Of a DNA stretch of 64,000 bases, positions 8,771 through 17,204 are shown in pieces. The stretch is from Lampropedia hyalina DSM 16112 (GTDB lineage Bacteria > Pseudomonadota > Gammaproteobacteria > Burkholderiales > Burkholderiaceae_C). Numbering within the stretch: the stretch's first letter is position 1; each line of letters opens with the position of its first letter. The notes beneath the pieces are model-generated. The model saw nothing but the letters and a program-made list of their open reading frames with translations. It ran no database searches and was not told the DNA's origin. The stretch spans positions 1 to 64,000 of the forward strand of contig NZ_FQUZ01000012.1 of NCBI RefSeq assembly GCF_900129055.1. The letters are read 5' to 3'. A program made the translations under genes and the position numbers.

Positions 8771-9244
8771 TCAGTCGCCGAACATCTTCTGCTTGAGTTC
8801 GCGGCGTTGCTGGGCCTCCAGCGACAGCGTGGCCGTGGGGCGGGCCAGCAGGCGGCGCAGGCCAATGGGTTCGCCGGTTTCCTCGCAGTAGCCGTATTCG
8901 CCCGCATCGATGCTGGCAATCGACTGCTCGATCTTCTTGAGCAGCTTGCGCTCGCGGTCGCGGGTGCGCAGCTCCAGCGCGTGTTCTTCCTCGATGGTGG
9001 CGCGGTCTGCCGGGTCGGGCACTACCGAGACTTCCTCGCGCAGGTATTCGGTGGTGGCACCGGCCTTGCGCAGCATGTCGTCCCTCAGATCGGACAGTTT
9101 CTTGCGGAAGAATGCCAGTTGCTCACTGTTCATGTAATCGTCTTCCGGCATGGCCAGCAGGGCCGCTTCGGTCAGGGTGGCGGAGGTGTCGTCCAGCGCG
9201 CCTGCGTCTGCGGATTGCGTCGATTGGGTGGTTTTGTTTGCCAT
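8771..9244 (-). CDS. dksA: RNA polymerase-binding factor DksA, single-cysteine form
   Basis: A 157-residue DksA: N-terminal helical region, coiled coil with the acidic tip (VVPDPADRATIEEE, about 74-87), then the C-terminal globular domain (YGYCEETGEPIGLRRLLARP). It binds the polymerase secondary channel and, with ppGpp, adjusts stringent transcription. Only Cys120 of the usual four zinc-finger cysteines remains; the others read Thr or non-Cys (CEETG, TATLSLEAQ). This zinc-free form is, as I recall, common in alpha- and betaproteobacteria. ATG 9244 is chosen as the start because the longer frame runs into non-coding DNA. An intrinsic terminator follows. Confidence 0.92.
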   Translation of the reverse strand: MANKTTQSTQSADAGALDDTSATLTEAALLAMPEDDYMNSEQLAFFRKKLSDLRDDMLRKAGATTEYLREEVSVVPDPADRATIEEEHALELRTRDRERKLLKKIEQSIASIDAGEYGYCEETGEPIGLRRLLARPTATLSLEAQQRRELKQKMFGD

Positions 9245-9501
9245 AGTGGTCCAGTCATGCCGCGTGCCTGCGATGGTGTGGGCACGTACATCATCGTCTC
9301 TTTTGATTTCATATCGCCCCCGCACCGCGTGGGGCGGGCAGGCGATGCCGGGTGAACAGACTCTGGTAATGTGCCTTGTTCGGGCAGGCATTGTAGCCAC
9401 AATGTGCAATGGCCGACAGCCATGCCCCTGTGGGCCGATGGAACTCGAAAAATCCACCTGCCCGAGCCAGCCACAGGCCGGCCACCGTCGTCAGATCGCC
9501 G
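9245..9501. other. Intergenic region dksA-cobW
   Basis: About 257 bp upstream of dksA and downstream of the CobW-type gene. It should hold the dksA promoter. A GC-rich hairpin (GCCCC ... GGGGC near 9327-9344) is the only structure noticed. Short frames here have no recognisable product. Confidence 0.4.
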
Positions 9502-10605
9502 TCAGACCTGCGACTGATCCAGCCCCTGCTCCAGAATGTCGCGCGGCAGGTCGATGCCGATGAACACCATCTTGCTCACGCGCTCCTCGCCATCCTTCCA
9601 GGCTGGCCCCAGGTCGCTGCCCATGAGCTGATGCACGCCCTGAAAGATCACCTTGCGGTCGGTGCCCTGCATGTCCAGCACGCCCTTGTAGCGCAGCATT
9701 TTGGGGCCATAGACGTTCACGATGGCCCCCAGAAAATCCTCCAGCTTCACCGGATCGAACGGCCGCCGGGCGCGGTACACAAAGCTCTTCACATCATCGT
9801 CGTGGTGATGGTGGTGCGGATGCTTGCAGTGTTCGCCGTGTTCATGGTCGTGCCCGTGGTCATGTCCGTGGTGCCCATGTTCTTCGTGGTGGCAGTGCCC
9901 ATGCCCGTGGTCATGGCCGCAATGCTCGTCGTGCACATGGGGTTCTTCCTCGCGCAGAAAATCCGGGTCGATGTCCAGCCGCGCATTCAGGTTGAAGCCG
10001 CGCAAGTCCAGCACCCGCTCCAGCGGCACTTCCCCGAAATGCACGGCCTCGATGGGCGCGCGCGGGTTCATGTGCTTGAGGCGGTGAATCAGTGCCTGCA
10101 CCTGCGCCTCGCTGACCAGATCGGTCTTGGTGAGGAAAATCTGGTCGGCAAAACCCACCTGCCGACGCGCTTCCTGCCGCTCGTCCAGTTGGGTTTGCGC
10201 GTGCTTGGCATCCACCACCGTGATGATGGAATCCACCAGAAAGCTCTCGGCCGCTTCCTCGTCCATGAAGAACGTCTGCACCACCGGCCCCGGATCGGCC
10301 AGCCCGGTGGTCTCGATGATGACGCGCTCGAAATCCAGTTCGCCGCTGCGGCGTTTCTCGGCCAGATCGTGCAGCGTGGCGCGCAAATCCTCCCGGATCG
10401 TGCAGCAGATGCAGCCATTGCTCATCTGCACGATCTGCTCGCGGCCTTCGCTGACCAGAATCTCGTTGTCGATGTTTTCCTCGCCAAACTCATTCTCGAT
10501 CACCGCAATCTTCTGCCCGTGCGCCTCGTGCAGCACCCGGTTGAGCAGCGTGGTCTTGCCCGCGCCCAGAAAGCCCGTGAGAATGGTGACAGAAATTTGT
10601 GCCAT
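9502..10605 (-). CDS. CobW/COG0523-family GTPase, putative zinc metallochaperone
   Basis: A 367-residue P-loop GTPase: Walker A GFLGAGKT (11-18), the metal-binding CxCC motif CICC (65-68), a Walker B/ETTGLADP stretch, TKTD base recognition and a C-terminal CobW_C domain. Between about 227 and 275 lies an extreme His-rich segment with Cys (HCHHEEHGHHGHDHGHDHEH). Family members (ZigA, ZagA, YeiR, CobW) deliver Zn or Co to client enzymes. His richness and the nearby ZnuD-like receptor favour zinc. ATG 10605 is the start directly before the P-loop strand. Confidence 0.88.
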   Translation of the reverse strand: MAQISVTILTGFLGAGKTTLLNRVLHEAHGQKIAVIENEFGEENIDNEILVSEGREQIVQMSNGCICCTIREDLRATLHDLAEKRRSGELDFERVIIETTGLADPGPVVQTFFMDEEAAESFLVDSIITVVDAKHAQTQLDERQEARRQVGFADQIFLTKTDLVSEAQVQALIHRLKHMNPRAPIEAVHFGEVPLERVLDLRGFNLNARLDIDPDFLREEEPHVHDEHCGHDHGHGHCHHEEHGHHGHDHGHDHEHGEHCKHPHHHHHDDDVKSFVYRARRPFDPVKLEDFLGAIVNVYGPKMLRYKGVLDMQGTDRKVIFQGVHQLMGSDLGPAWKDGEERVSKMVFIGIDLPRDILEQGLDQSQV

Positions 10606-10642
10606 GCCAGTGTTCCGTTTCGTGAAGGTGAATTCAGGTCGC

Positions 10643-10695
10643 ACCCAGCGACATCCCCTGCCATACATGCCGTGTGGCAGGGGATGTCGCTGGGT
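10643..10695. repeat. Perfect 21-bp inverted repeat
   Basis: ACCCAGCGACATCCCCTGCCA (10643-10663) is matched exactly by its reverse complement at 10675-10695 across an 11-nt loop. It lies between phaM and the CobW-type gene, both on the minus strand, 25 bp after phaM. No T-run follows on either strand, so it may be a Rho-assisted terminator, an mRNA-stability hairpin or a small palindromic repeat. Confidence 0.85.
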
Positions 10696-10720
10696 ATGGG
10701 GCGTTGATGATACGCTTTTA

Positions 10721-11581
10721 TCAGCCTTCTTTCCCGCCCGCCGCATCATTCCCGGCCGCGCCCTTGCGGGTGCCGGTGGTCTTGCTGGCTGTCTTGCGTG
10801 TGGCCGTGGCAGAGGTCTTGCGCGGCGCACGCTTGCGGGCCGGGGCTTGCCCCTCTGGCGTGGCAGCGGACGATGCCGTGCGTGCTGTCCTCGCCGTGGT
10901 GCCACCGGCTTTCTGGCCTGCCTCGGCAGATTCGCCTGCCACGGGTGACAGCCCTGGAATCGACGCGCTGGCATTCGCAAAATTCTGCGCCATATCATCC
11001 AGCGCGTGCGTGGCAATCGTCTGGAACTGCTTGCTCAATGCCCCCCACCACTGCATGGCCTGCGCCTGGACAATGCGCAGGTCTTCGGCGGCCTGCTCCG
11101 ACAGCAGCCCTTCCTGCTGTTCGTCTTCTGCCGCTTCGGCTTCCTCGGCAGCCGCTTGCTCGGCGGCCTGACGCACCTCTGATTTGGTGGGGGATGCCTT
11201 GGCCGCATTCACCCCGGCAGAGGCACTGGCCGCCGCCGTGCTGGCCGCTGCCACCACGCCATCCTGGAACACCTGCGCCACCTGCTGCGCCCCGGAATTC
11301 ATGCTCTTGAGCGTATCCAGCGTCAGTTTCTGCACTTCCAGAGCCTGAATCGTCGCGCTCAGCGCGCGGCCATTCTGATCGAGCCAGAACTGCACGGTCT
11401 TGAGTTCCTCGATGCGCTTTTGCACCTCCTGCGAATCCAGCGTGGGAGCCAGCCAGTTGCTGAACAGATTGTTGGCCGCAGCAGGCGTGCCCGGCGCAGT
11501 GGCGGCACCGGGAATCAAGCCCTTGAGAAAATCAAAGCCCGGCACGAACTGGCCGAAATCAAACAGTTTCTTGTCGCTCAT
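10721..11581 (-). CDS. phaM: PHA granule-associated protein PhaM
   Basis: A 286-residue protein matching PhaM of Ralstonia type. The N-terminal signature is FDFGQFVPGFDFLKGL followed by LFSNWLAPTLD and EVQKRIEELKTVQFWLDQN. The middle is helical and acidic. The C-terminus is a Lys/Arg/Ala-rich tail (APARKRAPRKTSATATRK) like histone H1. In Cupriavidus PhaM activates PHA synthase PhaC and anchors granules to the nucleoid through this tail. Its presence suggests the host makes polyhydroxyalkanoate. It is followed by a strong hairpin. Confidence 0.85.
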   Translation of the reverse strand: MSDKKLFDFGQFVPGFDFLKGLIPGAATAPGTPAAANNLFSNWLAPTLDSQEVQKRIEELKTVQFWLDQNGRALSATIQALEVQKLTLDTLKSMNSGAQQVAQVFQDGVVAAASTAAASASAGVNAAKASPTKSEVRQAAEQAAAEEAEAAEDEQQEGLLSEQAAEDLRIVQAQAMQWWGALSKQFQTIATHALDDMAQNFANASASIPGLSPVAGESAEAGQKAGGTTARTARTASSAATPEGQAPARKRAPRKTSATATRKTASKTTGTRKGAAGNDAAGGKEG

Positions 11582-11669
11582 TTGTCACCTTTCCTTGTGC
11601 TATTGATGCCATCGCGGCAGGCTGGCCAGGCATTCGCCCTGGCCAGCCCCCACAGGCACCAGTGTAAGG

Positions 11670-11716
11670 TCTGCCGGGGCGCACCGGCACAGGGACTAAT
11701 CCAGGGAATGACAGGC
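11670..11716. repeat. Dispersed ~50-bp repeat, degenerate copy
   Basis: CTGCCGGGGCGCACCGGCAC followed by a diverged TAATC...AATGACAGGCCCC segment matches the repeat at 76-127 with several changes. It sits in the divergent intergenic region between phaM and rep. Confidence 0.5.
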
Positions 11717-11789
11717 CCCGTGCCAGCGGGCACAGTATCATTGCCCGCCTGCCCATTCCTCTTGCGGCCCCTGACCGCCTCCATCGCCC

Positions 11790-13847
11790 ATGTCCGCCTC
11801 CCTCAACCTCGCCCAAATGCAAGCCATTCACCACACCCACGGCCCCAGTCTGGTGCTGGCCGGGGCGGGTTCGGGCAAAACGCGCGTCATCACCCACAAG
11901 ATCGCCCACCTCATCCAACAGGGGCTGCTGCCCCAGCGCATTGCCGCCATCACCTTCACCAACAAGGCCGCCGCCGAAATGCGCGAACGCGCCCGCCAAC
12001 TCATTGGCCGCTCGGCCAAGGACGTGCTCATTGCCACCTTCCACGCGCTGGGCGTGCGGCTGCTGCGCGAAGACGGCCACACGCTGGGCCTGAAACCCCA
12101 GTTCAGCATCCTCGACAGCGACGACGTGCTGGGCATCCTCAAGGACTGCGCCAGCACCACCGATACCGCCACCGCCCGCCAGTGGCAATGGGCCATCAGC
12201 CTCTGGAAGAACAACGGCTGGAATGCCGCCACCGCCCTGGCACAAGCGCGCGACGACGACGAACAGCTCATGGCCCGCATCATGCAACGCTACGAAGAAC
12301 GCCTCACCGCCTACCAGAGCGTGGACTTTGATGACCTCGTCGGACTGCCCCTGCAACTGCTGCGCGACCACCCCGACGTGCGCGAACGCTGGCAGCAACG
12401 CCTGGGCCATGTGCTGGTGGACGAATACCAGGACACCAACGCCACCCAGTACGAACTGCTCAAACTGCTGGTGGGCGAGCGTGGCCACTTCACTGCCGTT
12501 GGCGACGACGACCAGTCCATCTACGGCTGGCGTGGAGCCACCCTCGACAACCTGCGCAAACTCCCCCAGGACTACCCCGATCTGCGCGTCATCAAGCTGG
12601 AGCAGAACTACCGCTCCACCAGTGCCATCCTGCGCGCGGCCAACCACGTCATCCAGAGCAACCCGAAACTCTTCCCCAAAACCCTGTTTTCCGAACTGGG
12701 CGAAGGCGAACCCGTGCGCATCATCGATGCCGACACCGAAGAACACGAAGCCGAACGCGCCGTCGCCCGCATCCAGAGCCTGCGCGCCGCCAGCAACCCG
12801 CCGCCCGCGTGGAAAGACTTCGCCATCCTCTACCGCGCCAACCACCAGGCCAAACCGCTGGAAAAAGCCCTGCGCCGCGCCAATATCCCCTACAAGGTCT
12901 CTGGCGGAACCAGCTTCTTCGACCGCAGTGAAATCAAGGATTTGTGCGCCTGGTTCCGCCTCTGGAGCAACCCCGACGACGACCCTGCCTTCCTGCGCGC
13001 CATTGCCGCCCCGCGCCGGGGCATCGGCCACCAGAGCCTCGCGCAACTGGGCGAATTCGCCACCCGCCACAAAACCAGCCTCTTTGCCTCCCTCTTCAAC
13101 CAGATGCTGCCTGCCGCCATCAACGCCCGCGCCCTGGCTGGCCTGCTGGAATTTGGCCGCCAGCTCAACGACCTGCAACACCGCGCCAGCCACACCCAGG
13201 GTGCGGACGATGCCGCCCGCTTCCTCAGCGACTGGCTGGCCGAAATCGGCTACGAAGCCTTTCTGCGCGACCAATCCGACACCGACGCACAGGCCAATGC
13301 CCGCTGGAACAACGTCCTGGAATTCTGCGACTGGATGGCCGAACGCGCCGGAGGCCGCCCCGACCCGGCCATCGCCCACCTCATCAGCGAACGCAAAAGC
13401 CTGCTCGAAGTCGCCCAGACCATCGCCCTGCTCTCCACCATCTCGGAACGCGAAAAAGAACAGGACATGGTCACCCTCTCCACCCTGCACGCATCCAAGG
13501 GACTGGAGTGGCCCCACGTCATCCTCGCCAGCGTCACCGAAGGCGTGCTTCCCTTCCAGCCCGGCAGTGCCGACAGCCCCCTGGACGAAGCCGACGACCC
13601 CGAAGCCGCCGCCCGCATCCACGAAGAACGCCGCCTCATGTACGTCGGCATCACCCGCGCCCAGCGCACCTTGGCGGTGAGCTGGACAAAACGCCGCAAA
13701 AAAGGCCGCGACATCATCACCGCCCGCCCCAGCCGCTTCATCGCCGAAATGCAGCTGGACACCCAAACCGCCAAGGAAAACCCCCGAGACAAACTCCGCG
13801 CCCTGCGCGAAGAATTCGCCCGCAAGGCCCAGCAGGCAGCGGGGTAG
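11790..13847 (+). CDS. rep: ATP-dependent DNA helicase Rep (UvrD/Rep superfamily I)
   Basis: A 685-residue SF1A helicase, close to the length of E. coli Rep. Motifs are in order: Walker A GAGSGKTRV (about 24-32), ITFTNKAAAEM (Ia), VDEYQDTN (II), GDDDQSIYGWRGA (III), the LEQNYRSTS motif (IV), TLHASKGLEWPHV (V) and EERRLMYVGITRA (VI). It unwinds DNA 3' to 5' and clears proteins ahead of replication forks. GC-rich codons are like the core genome, in contrast to the AT-rich cassette segment just downstream. Confidence 0.93.
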   Translation: MSASLNLAQMQAIHHTHGPSLVLAGAGSGKTRVITHKIAHLIQQGLLPQRIAAITFTNKAAAEMRERARQLIGRSAKDVLIATFHALGVRLLREDGHTLGLKPQFSILDSDDVLGILKDCASTTDTATARQWQWAISLWKNNGWNAATALAQARDDDEQLMARIMQRYEERLTAYQSVDFDDLVGLPLQLLRDHPDVRERWQQRLGHVLVDEYQDTNATQYELLKLLVGERGHFTAVGDDDQSIYGWRGATLDNLRKLPQDYPDLRVIKLEQNYRSTSAILRAANHVIQSNPKLFPKTLFSELGEGEPVRIIDADTEEHEAERAVARIQSLRAASNPPPAWKDFAILYRANHQAKPLEKALRRANIPYKVSGGTSFFDRSEIKDLCAWFRLWSNPDDDPAFLRAIAAPRRGIGHQSLAQLGEFATRHKTSLFASLFNQMLPAAINARALAGLLEFGRQLNDLQHRASHTQGADDAARFLSDWLAEIGYEAFLRDQSDTDAQANARWNNVLEFCDWMAERAGGRPDPAIAHLISERKSLLEVAQTIALLSTISEREKEQDMVTLSTLHASKGLEWPHVILASVTEGVLPFQPGSADSPLDEADDPEAAARIHEERRLMYVGITRAQRTLAVSWTKRRKKGRDIITARPSRFIAEMQLDTQTAKENPRDKLRALREEFARKAQQAAG

Positions 13848-13890
13848 GGCAGCATTTTTCATGAAAGAAAATGAACCGCAGCCCCCAGTC

Positions 13891-14121
13891 CATATACGCT
13901 TGCCCGGTACAAATAGAATGGTGCTGGAGTGGGATGGCAGCACCGTACTTGATTGAGCCAACGCACAGGTTTGGTAGCCACCGGCGACAAAGATGCTCGT
14001 TGTTTCATCCGCAAAATTTTAGGTGGTCTGAATTTCTGGCGGCCAATGTCTTTTGCTATGTACGACGTTTACAAAAGGTTTTTCAGGCTGTGTTGATGGG
14101 CTAAGATTGTGCTGTCTAAAT
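13891..14121 (+). repeat. Shared cassette-array leader, copy A
   Basis: About 230 bp recurring in inverted orientation at 31377-31606 with roughly four-fifths identity by eye. Conserved blocks include ATAGAATG-TGCTGGAGTG, GCACAGGTTTGG-AGCCACC, GCAAAATTTTAGG-GGTCT and ACGTTTACAAAA-GTTTTT. A 1-nt indel and stops argue against coding. In both places it precedes an AT-rich cassette-like array. It may be an attI-like or promoter-bearing leader of an integron, or a repeat hit by cassette insertions; the identity is not known. Confidence 0.7.
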
Positions 14122-14191
14122 CTAATTCAGCAAAAAGCACATGACAAGCTCCCGTGCGGATGCAAGATTTATCAGGAGCCACAAATAAGCG

Positions 14192-15187
14192 ATGGCACGC
14201 ATACTTTTGATTATGACGATTGTTCTAGGTTTTCTTGGATGCAACCAAGCCAGAGCTTCAGCAACTGGGCAATATCTTGCTGATCTCAGGCCTTCTGATA
14301 TGCTCTATTTACAACTGATCCAAGTGGGCCAAGATATCCAAGGATCCATGCTCTTTGTGTCTGCAAAGAAGCGTGGAGAAATTGAGTCTGCGCAGTTAGG
14401 AGTTAGAGGAATCATTGACGCAGACATGATGACTCTAACCTTGTCTCCATCGGGAAGCATTCTGCAAGGACGCAAGAAAGGGCGTAGCATTTCAATCGAT
14501 TTTCCTTCGGATGGACAGATAGTAACATTGTTATTTACTCCAACAGATGCCAAATTTTATTCGGAACTTGTAGCCGCTTGGAAAAATGAGCACAGGATAT
14601 CCTATCAGCGGCAAGAGGCTATTCGTTCGAGTAGAGCCGCTATGGAGAATACGATACAAAAAATCAAGGAAACTGGACTGCCATCAGCAACCGAAAGCTT
14701 AAACAAATCTTTTGATAATCTTGAAAAATATGTGGTGGATATACAAAAAATTGGCACTTCCGTTATCACAAGAGCAGAAAGGGCCGCCATCTCTTGCGAC
14801 GAGGTTTATGGGCAGCTCAAAGATATGTTTTACGATTCACTTCATCATGGCATTTACTATGGCCCTTTTTCTGATTCGGTTCGGGAGTACGGGCGTGCTT
14901 CACAGGAAATCTCGGTACGAGTAAAGAACAGTCAGGAAATCATAGAGCAACTCTCAATGGAATATCAAGCATGGCGTAATAGCCTAGAAAAGGCTGGCTC
15001 TACACCAGATGGGCCGTCGATAAGTGACATTGAAGTTGTTATCTCAAACTATAAAAAGAAGATCGAGGCCGCAAATTCTGCGCGCGAAACGTCTATTAAA
15101 ACCGCCAGGAATCTCCACGCCGAAGGAGATGAAATATATCAGCGAGCACGCAGCAGTTATGAGCGAGCAACAAGAACTTGCAGATAG
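14192..15187 (+). CDS. Cassette-borne exported coiled-coil protein of unknown function
   Basis: A 331-residue protein with an N-terminal signal (ILLIMTIVLGFLGC; possible lipidation at Cys17, otherwise cleavage after ARA). A short beta-rich region (about 20-115) is followed by long helices with coiled-coil character (about 130-310; RQEAIRSSRAAMENTIQKIK, ISDIEVVISNYKKKIEAA). I recognise no family. Base composition is clearly AT-richer than the flanks, and an attC site follows 29 bp after the stop, as expected of an integron gene cassette. It may work with the next cassette gene at the envelope; a defence role is speculation. Confidence 0.75.
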   Translation: MARILLIMTIVLGFLGCNQARASATGQYLADLRPSDMLYLQLIQVGQDIQGSMLFVSAKKRGEIESAQLGVRGIIDADMMTLTLSPSGSILQGRKKGRSISIDFPSDGQIVTLLFTPTDAKFYSELVAAWKNEHRISYQRQEAIRSSRAAMENTIQKIKETGLPSATESLNKSFDNLEKYVVDIQKIGTSVITRAERAAISCDEVYGQLKDMFYDSLHHGIYYGPFSDSVREYGRASQEISVRVKNSQEIIEQLSMEYQAWRNSLEKAGSTPDGPSISDIEVVISNYKKKIEAANSARETSIKTARNLHAEGDEIYQRARSSYERATRTCR

Positions 15188-15216
15188 AATAGGTGGGCGG
15201 CTTTTACCGCCACGTC

Positions 15217-15284
15217 GCCCAACAAAGTGCTCCAGCCGACAGCCTCGCCTTTGGCGAGTCTGCGGCTTGGCTTGAATGTTAGAT
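15217..15284 (+). other. attC recombination site
   Basis: R'' GCCCAAC (15217-15223), L'' CAGCCGAC (15233-15240), central hairpin CTCGCC-TTT-GGCGAG (15244-15258), L' TGCGGCTTG (15261-15269) and R' GTTAGAT (15278-15284). R'' and R' fit RYYYAAC and GTTRRRY. The extra A in L'' relative to L' sets the orientation as plus strand. Recombination is expected at G/TTAGAT. It separates the two cassette genes. Confidence 0.85.
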
Positions 15285-15299
15285 TTCATAGGTACAAAT

Positions 15300-15839
15300 A
15301 TGTGCGAATCTGAAAACACAGAAAAAATCTCAGCAATTAGAAAATTCGATATCGCATTGCGAATGCGAGATTTTGAGATTACTCAACTCGCACAGCGGAA
15401 TAATTTCTTTATGATTTTTCAAGGTGTATTGTTTGCTGGTCTTGTTCAGTCTAGCCATACAAAGCCTATTGTTAGTTTCATGGTTTGTATGGTCGGCTTC
15501 CTTGTTTCTATCTTTCAAGTGGGGATGGCAAGTGGTGCAAAATTCTGGCAGGAATATTGGGAGCAAAAGCTCTCAGATTATGAAGCTTTGGCGAGTTCCG
15601 CCGAATCCGCTGAGCTATTCCATGATGACGTCAATAAATACAAAAAAACTGTCGAAGACCGAATGGACAAACGTGGGGTATGTGGACTGCTAAAAGATTT
15701 GATTATGTATCGTTTTTCTGTAAGCCGTATCCCAATTTACGTTGGCATAGCGTTATCAATGATATGGGGATTGCTCGTAATTTGCGCACTTCGCGGATAC
15801 CCGCCTTTTTCAATTCCAAGCTTTATTGTTGGGTTTTGA
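15300..15839 (+). CDS. Cassette-borne small membrane protein (RipA-like?)
   Basis: About 179 residues from ATG 15300; an earlier ATG at 15276 overlaps the attC core. Two adjacent N-terminal helices (NFFMIFQGVLFAGLVQ; IVSFMVCMVGFLVSIFQVGM), an amphipathic middle with a KFWQEYWEQKLSDYE motif, and a C-terminal helix (IPIYVGIALSMIWGLLVICAL). The opening DIALRMRDFEI and the W-QEYWE motif remind me of the small RipA-type membrane proteins, but this is unverified. Codon use is AT-rich. The stop TGA lies just before a truncated attC, so this is the second cassette of the array. Confidence 0.75.
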   Translation: MCESENTEKISAIRKFDIALRMRDFEITQLAQRNNFFMIFQGVLFAGLVQSSHTKPIVSFMVCMVGFLVSIFQVGMASGAKFWQEYWEQKLSDYEALASSAESAELFHDDVNKYKKTVEDRMDKRGVCGLLKDLIMYRFSVSRIPIYVGIALSMIWGLLVICALRGYPPFSIPSFIVGF

Positions 15840-15840
15840 A

Positions 15841-15856
15841 ATCTAACCCAGCCATA
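15841..15856 (+). other. Truncated attC (R''/L'' only)
   Basis: ATCTAAC (15841-15847, fitting RYYYAAC) follows the cassette-2 stop by one base and continues CCAGCC, the start of an L''-like box, after which similarity to attC is lost. It looks like the left half of an attC whose right half was deleted, ending the array. Confidence 0.5.
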
Positions 15857-16144
15857 AGGAGGTCCCCGTCAAGGATTGGCGCATGATGTCTTTGCCTTAG
15901 TGCTGGCAATACGCCTGTCATTGTTTCCAAAGGGCATGCGCGCTGCCAGTTGGCGTATCCACTGTTGCTCTGCACAGGCTTTGCTGGGTTCCATGTTCAT
16001 GGCTCTTTTTCGGCCATCCCGCCTTATGCCAATGGGGCACTGCATCGGGGTTTTCCGCGCCCCTGCCACGCGATTGCAGCCCCATCCGGCGCAATAATGG
16101 CGTTTTCCTGTCCAAACCATTTTTGTTGCGAGAAGGGGGATTCC
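15857..16144. other. Intergenic region before the Bug protein gene
   Basis: About 290 bp between the truncated attC and the next gene. GC content returns to the host level. Short overlapping frames occur on both strands but none shows a recognisable product. It presumably holds the promoter of the downstream gene; I see no clear -35/-10 pair. Confidence 0.4.
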
Positions 16145-17161
16145 ATGCGCCGTCGATTCAATTTGTCTGTGGGGTCGCGCAAGCTGCTGGCGGGGCTGGC
16201 CTGCTGTGCCAGTTGGCTGGGGCTGGCGGCTGCGCCTGCACTGGCGCAGGAGGCTTCGGGTTTTCCGCAGCGCACCATCACGCTGATCGTCAATGGTGGG
16301 GCGGGCAGTTTGCCTGATATTTTTGCCCGTCCGCTGGCCGAGCAGTTGCAGCAGTCGCTGGGGCAGACGGTGGTGGTGGACAACCGCCCTGGCGCGGGGG
16401 GCATGGTGGCCTTGCAGCAGCTCAAGGGCAGTGATGGCAGTGGCCACACGCTGGCGATCGTGACGAATGCCCATGCGGTGTGGAGTCCATACATTTTCCC
16501 CAAGCTGACCTATGACCCGGCGGTGGACCTGAAGCCGGTCAGCCCGATTGCGGTGCTGCCGATGGCCCTGGTGGTGAACCCCAAGGTGCAGGCGAAGAAC
16601 CTGAAGGAGTTGTTCGCGCTGGCGAAGGCGCAGCCGGGGGTGCTGAACTATGCGTCGTCGGGCAATGGCAGTCCGCCGCATGTGCTGTTCGAGGTGTTGC
16701 TGAGCCAGGCGGGCAAGCCGGACATTGTGCACATTCCGTTCAAGACCGGGCCGGACGCGCTGATGTCCACGGTGGCCGGGGACACGCAGATTTATTTTGC
16801 CGGTTCCGCGCTGGTGGAGCCGATGCTCAAGGATGGCCGCCTGCGGGCACTGGCGGTGAGTCCGGCGGTGCAGAGCGAGGGCTTCGCGCAGGTTCCCACG
16901 CTGGAGCAGGAAGGCCATGCCGGGTTTGAGAGTGCGGTCTGGATCGGGCTGGTGGCGCACAAGGATACGCCCGATGCCGTGGTGGCGGTGCTCAACCGCG
17001 CCGTGACCCAGGCCTTGCAGGCCCCCGCCTATCTGGCCACGATGCAGGCCAATGGCTCGATTCCGTACCCGGACAGCGCGGCCGGTTTTGCACAGCGCAT
17101 TGCCAGGGAGCGCAGCGAATGGGCACCGCAACTGGAGCGGCTGGGCATCCGGCCCAATTGA
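16145..17161 (+). CDS. Bug-family (TctC) tripartite tricarboxylate transporter receptor
   Basis: A 338-residue periplasmic binding protein: signal peptide ending PALAQE, then family motifs FPQRTITLIVNGGAGSLPD (beta1 and ligand loop), VVVDNRPGAGGMVA (about 78-91), YASSGNGSPPHVLFE and GLVAHKDTPDAVV. Bug proteins are hugely expanded in Burkholderiales and bind carboxylates or amides for TctAB or for sensing. No TctA or TctB gene is nearby, so it is an orphan receptor of unknown ligand. The start is ATG 16145 after an AGAAGGGGG purine run. Confidence 0.88.
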   Translation: MRRRFNLSVGSRKLLAGLACCASWLGLAAAPALAQEASGFPQRTITLIVNGGAGSLPDIFARPLAEQLQQSLGQTVVVDNRPGAGGMVALQQLKGSDGSGHTLAIVTNAHAVWSPYIFPKLTYDPAVDLKPVSPIAVLPMALVVNPKVQAKNLKELFALAKAQPGVLNYASSGNGSPPHVLFEVLLSQAGKPDIVHIPFKTGPDALMSTVAGDTQIYFAGSALVEPMLKDGRLRALAVSPAVQSEGFAQVPTLEQEGHAGFESAVWIGLVAHKDTPDAVVAVLNRAVTQALQAPAYLATMQANGSIPYPDSAAGFAQRIARERSEWAPQLERLGIRPN

Positions 17162-17204
17162 CGAGGTTTTTCCAGGCCGTGCCAGCCCCTACAATCGTGC
17201 GATT

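Noticed and set aside
13871-14104. Short plus-strand frame within leader copy A (77 codons)
   Set aside because: The homologous leader copy B carries an indel and stops in the same frame, so coding is not conserved.
15876-16115. Overlapping small frames on both strands before the Bug protein gene
   Set aside because: No ribosome site, no recognisable product, overlapping in opposite directions.
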